A stretch of 64,000 nucleotides of DNA. Origin: Mojavia pulchra JT2-VF2. Lineage in GTDB: Bacteria; Cyanobacteriota; Cyanobacteriia; Cyanobacteriales; Nostocaceae. The stretch lies in contig JAHHHN010000003.1 of the NCBI GenBank assembly GCA_019359325.1, positions 1 to 64,000 of the forward strand, read 5' to 3'. How positions within the stretch are numbered: position 1 is the first letter of the stretch; each line of letters starts with the position of its first letter. The translations under genes were made by a program, and so were the position numbers. This document shows positions 61,851 to 64,000 of this stretch, in pieces. The notes under the pieces were generated by a model that saw only the letters and a program-made list of their open reading frames with translations, had not been told where the DNA came from and did no database searches.

Positions 61851-63140
61851 GTGGGAGTGAAGCTAGGAATACTGGGATTAGGAACTGTAGGGACGGGTAC
61901 TGTACAGTTGTTACAAGAGCAGACTGGGCGTAACCCGTTATTGCAGGAAGTAGAAATATACCGAGTGGGAGTGCGATCGCTTGATAAATCCCGTGCGGTA
62001 GAATTGCCAAAGGACGTAATCACTACAGATTTAGAAGCGATTGTCAACGATCCGACGGTAGATATAGTAGTTGAAGTGATGGGTGGATTAGAACCAGCGC
62101 GATCGCTGATTCTTAAAGCTCTACGCAATGGTAAACACGTTGTCACTGCTAATAAAGCTGCGATCGCCCGCTTTGGTGATGAAATTTTTACAACAGCCAA
62201 TCAAGCTGGGGTATATGTCTTGCTAGAAGCAGCAGTTGGCGGTGGTATCCCTGTGATACAACCGCTAAAGCAGTCTTTAAGTGTTAACCGCATTCACGCT
62301 GTTACGGGTATTGTTAACGGTACTACCAACTACATCCTTACACGGATGCAAACAGAAGGTAGCAACTTTAACGATGTGTTAGTGGATGCCCAACGATTGG
62401 GCTATGCTGAGGCCGATCCTACTGCTGATGTGGATGGCTTAGACGCAGCAGATAAAATTTCCATTCTGGCATCATTAGCCTTTGGCGGACGTATTCATCT
62501 GCAAGATGTTTACTGTGAAGGAATTCGCCAAGTCAGCAAGACAGATATTGCCTATGCTGAAAAATTAGGATTTGTGATTAAATTGCTGGCGATCGCTAAA
62601 CTTCATAGCAGCGATACCTCAAAGCTATCTGTAAGAGTTCACCCCACCTTAGTGCCCAAAGCACACCCGCTAGCTAGTATTAACGGGGTGTATAACGCCA
62701 TTCTTGTGGAAGGAGAACCGATTGGGCAAGTGATGTTTTTTGGCCCTGGTGCAGGTGCAGGTGCAACTGCTAGTGCTGTCTCATCAGATATTTTAAATCT
62801 AGTTGCGACGCTGAAAACGAGTACAGCTAACCTAAATCCTCTATTAGCTTGTAGTCATCAAGATTACTGTCAAATAGCGCCCATAGCAGAAGTTGTAACT
62901 CGATTTTACACGCGCTTCCTGACTAGAGACCAACCCGGAGTGATCGGCAAGTTAGGTACTTGCTTTGGCAATTACGACGTTAGCTTAGAGTCAGTTGTCC
63001 AAACTGGCTTTCAGGGAGAACTAGCAGAGATTGTTGTTGTCACCCACGACGTTAGGGAAGGCGACTTTCGACAAGCTTTAGCAGAAATTCAAACCCTAGA
63101 GGCAATAGACAGCATTCCTAGCTTATTGCGCGTACTATGA
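61851..63140 (+). CDS. hom: Homoserine dehydrogenase
   Basis: A 429-residue enzyme reducing aspartate semialdehyde to homoserine for Thr and Met synthesis. The NAD(P) loop is LGILGLGTVGTGTV, followed by VVEVMGGLEPAR, VVTANKAAIA and GIVNGTTNYILTRM. The catalytic region has AEADPTADVDGLDAADK. A C-terminal ACT domain (from about 345, QPGVIGKLGTCFG) allows feedback control by threonine. It starts at GTG 61851; a second GTG lies two codons on. STRRs lie directly upstream. Confidence 0.96.
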   Translation: MGVKLGILGLGTVGTGTVQLLQEQTGRNPLLQEVEIYRVGVRSLDKSRAVELPKDVITTDLEAIVNDPTVDIVVEVMGGLEPARSLILKALRNGKHVVTANKAAIARFGDEIFTTANQAGVYVLLEAAVGGGIPVIQPLKQSLSVNRIHAVTGIVNGTTNYILTRMQTEGSNFNDVLVDAQRLGYAEADPTADVDGLDAADKISILASLAFGGRIHLQDVYCEGIRQVSKTDIAYAEKLGFVIKLLAIAKLHSSDTSKLSVRVHPTLVPKAHPLASINGVYNAILVEGEPIGQVMFFGPGAGAGATASAVSSDILNLVATLKTSTANLNPLLACSHQDYCQIAPIAEVVTRFYTRFLTRDQPGVIGKLGTCFGNYDVSLESVVQTGFQGELAEIVVVTHDVREGDFRQALAEIQTLEAIDSIPSLLRVL

Positions 63141-63544
63141 GAAGCAATAAATTCCGCTATCGAATAGTGTTCAATCTGGTTAGAATTACTCAATAAATCA
63201 CATCTTGTGTTTTCAGAAATTTAACTCAAAACTGGTGGGAAATTCCCAGAAGAGAAAAAACTAACTCTTCAACCCTTGTCCTTCTGCTTTCACTCTATTT
63301 TCTAGATAATAATCACAATTGAGGGCAGACATCTATCCTCCTGATAAATGACAGGAATCTTACCTGTCATTTAATTTTTTCATGCTTCTGATAAATTGTT
63401 TTAGAGTAGGATATGTGGTTTTTTAAATAAGCATATATCTAAAGAAATAGATATAAAAAATCTGCCCCTAAATTCGACTTAAATTTTGAGAAAGTAATAA
63501 TATTTGATTTGTGCCAGTGCAACTATAGCTCGCCACAAATACCT
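63141..63544. other. Intergenic region between hom and antiporter gene
   Basis: Holds the terminator at 63345-63380 and then about 165 AT-rich bases that should include the promoter of the antiporter gene. No ORF is supported. Confidence 0.5.
63345..63380 (+). terminator. Rho-independent terminator after hom
   Basis: Arms TAAATGACAGG (63345-63355) and CCTGTCATTTA (63363-63373), then TTTTTT. It lies about 200 bases after the hom stop. Confidence 0.88.
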
Positions 63545-64000
63545 ATGAAACTAGATATTCTCGCAACTCTATCGCAGAGGATGAATGAGTTTTTTATTTC
63601 TTCCGTCTTATTTACGCCTATAAAAGAGCCAGTGCCGGTTTTTTTGATGATTTTAGGGATTATGCTAATTGCACCCCTATTATTTGAGAGAATCCGTTTA
63701 CCTGGAATCGTGGGGCTAATTTTGGCGGGAGTTATAGTAGGCCCCTATGGATTAGGACTACTGGCAAGAGATAGCACAATTGTACTTTTGGGCACAGTTG
63801 GCTTGCTGTTTCTCATGTTTATGGCAGGACTGGAAACTAGCCTGGATGACATGAAATATAACGCAGATAAAGCGGTGATTTTTGGGCTAGCTACCTTTGC
63901 TGTACCAATGGTATTGGGTGTTGGAGCGATGATGGCGATCGGTTACGGTCTTTTACCAGCCATTTTAGTTGCTTCCTGTTTCGCCTCCCATACCTTATTA
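63545..64000 (+). CDS. Cation:proton antiporter, CPA2 family (partial)
   Basis: The first 152 codons of a membrane protein that runs off the window. After MKLDILATLSQ the sequence shows successive hydrophobic segments: PVFLMILGIMLIAPLLF, the conserved RLPGIVGLILAGVIVGPYGLGLL, VLLGTVGLLFLMFMAGLETS and VIFGLATFAVPMVLGVGAM. This is the front of a KefB/NhaS3-type antiporter. Ion specificity (Na+, K+) cannot be told from this part. Confidence 0.9.
   Translation, partial: MKLDILATLSQRMNEFFISSVLFTPIKEPVPVFLMILGIMLIAPLLFERIRLPGIVGLILAGVIVGPYGLGLLARDSTIVLLGTVGLLFLMFMAGLETSLDDMKYNADKAVIFGLATFAVPMVLGVGAMMAIGYGLLPAILVASCFASHTLL

Overview
The window is chromosomal DNA of a filamentous, very probably heterocyst-forming cyanobacterium (Nostocales: Nostoc, Calothrix, Tolypothrix or a close relative). 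The evidence is a complete allophycocyanin core operon (apcE-apcA-apcB-apcC), a cyanobacterial-type F0F1 ATP synthase operon, petH with a CpcD-like N-terminal domain, phosphoribulokinase, a tmRNA with a Nostoc-like tag, many GCGATCGC (HIP1) sites, and heptameric short tandem repeats (STRR) in intergenic spaces. No rRNA, tRNA or CRISPR array was recognised.

Layout. 1-5 kb: the 3' end of one TPR-CHAT protease-like gene, a Uma2 gene, and a second full TPR-CHAT gene whose last 127 bases match the first exactly, followed by a 42-bp tandem repeat and a small conserved-looking gene. 5.3-13.5 kb: a sugar-alcohol island. A leftward run of binding protein, two permeases, ATPase and mannitol 2-dehydrogenase has the order of proteobacterial mtlEFGKD; a xylitol-dehydrogenase-like SDR and a SorC-family regulator diverge from it. 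14-25.7 kb: a fasciclin protein, moaE, a caspase-like protein fused to a GUN4 domain, ftsW, three glycosyltransferase-like genes, and an FHA / lipoprotein / membrane-protein operon. 26-28 kb: an H-NOX heme sensor with its cognate HNOBA histidine kinase. 28.5-33.9 kb: apcC, apcB, apcA and apcE, all leftward. ApcE has four linker repeats, as expected for a pentacylindrical phycobilisome core. 34.6-37.4 kb: a secreted unknown, a ComB-like phosphatase and a methyltransferase. 37.9-44.2 kb: atpI-B-E-F'-F-H-A-G, with STRR-rich spacers that can fold. 44.3 kb: ssrA. 45-48 kb: a NACHT-HEAT NTPase, plausibly a defence or signalling protein.

48-54 kb is accessory and decayed: a MITE-like element nested inside a longer inverted repeat, and pieces of an ECF sigma factor, a WD40 protein, an AAA ATPase and a Uma2 protein, between a Pro-rich membrane protein, a Tat-type phosphoesterase, an ABM-domain protein and pcrA. 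54-64 kb returns to core functions: a membrane histidine kinase, metK, prk, petH, hom and the start of a cation/proton antiporter.

How the genes fit together: the photosynthetic genes cover light harvesting (apc), linear electron transfer to NADPH (petH), ATP synthesis (atp) and CO2 fixation (prk). The sugar-alcohol island adds an apparent heterotrophic uptake and oxidation route. The CHAT, caspase-GUN4 and NACHT genes, each with conflict or cell-death type domains, are the best candidates for poorly described biology. All domain calls come from reading the sequence and recalled family knowledge; no database search was run.
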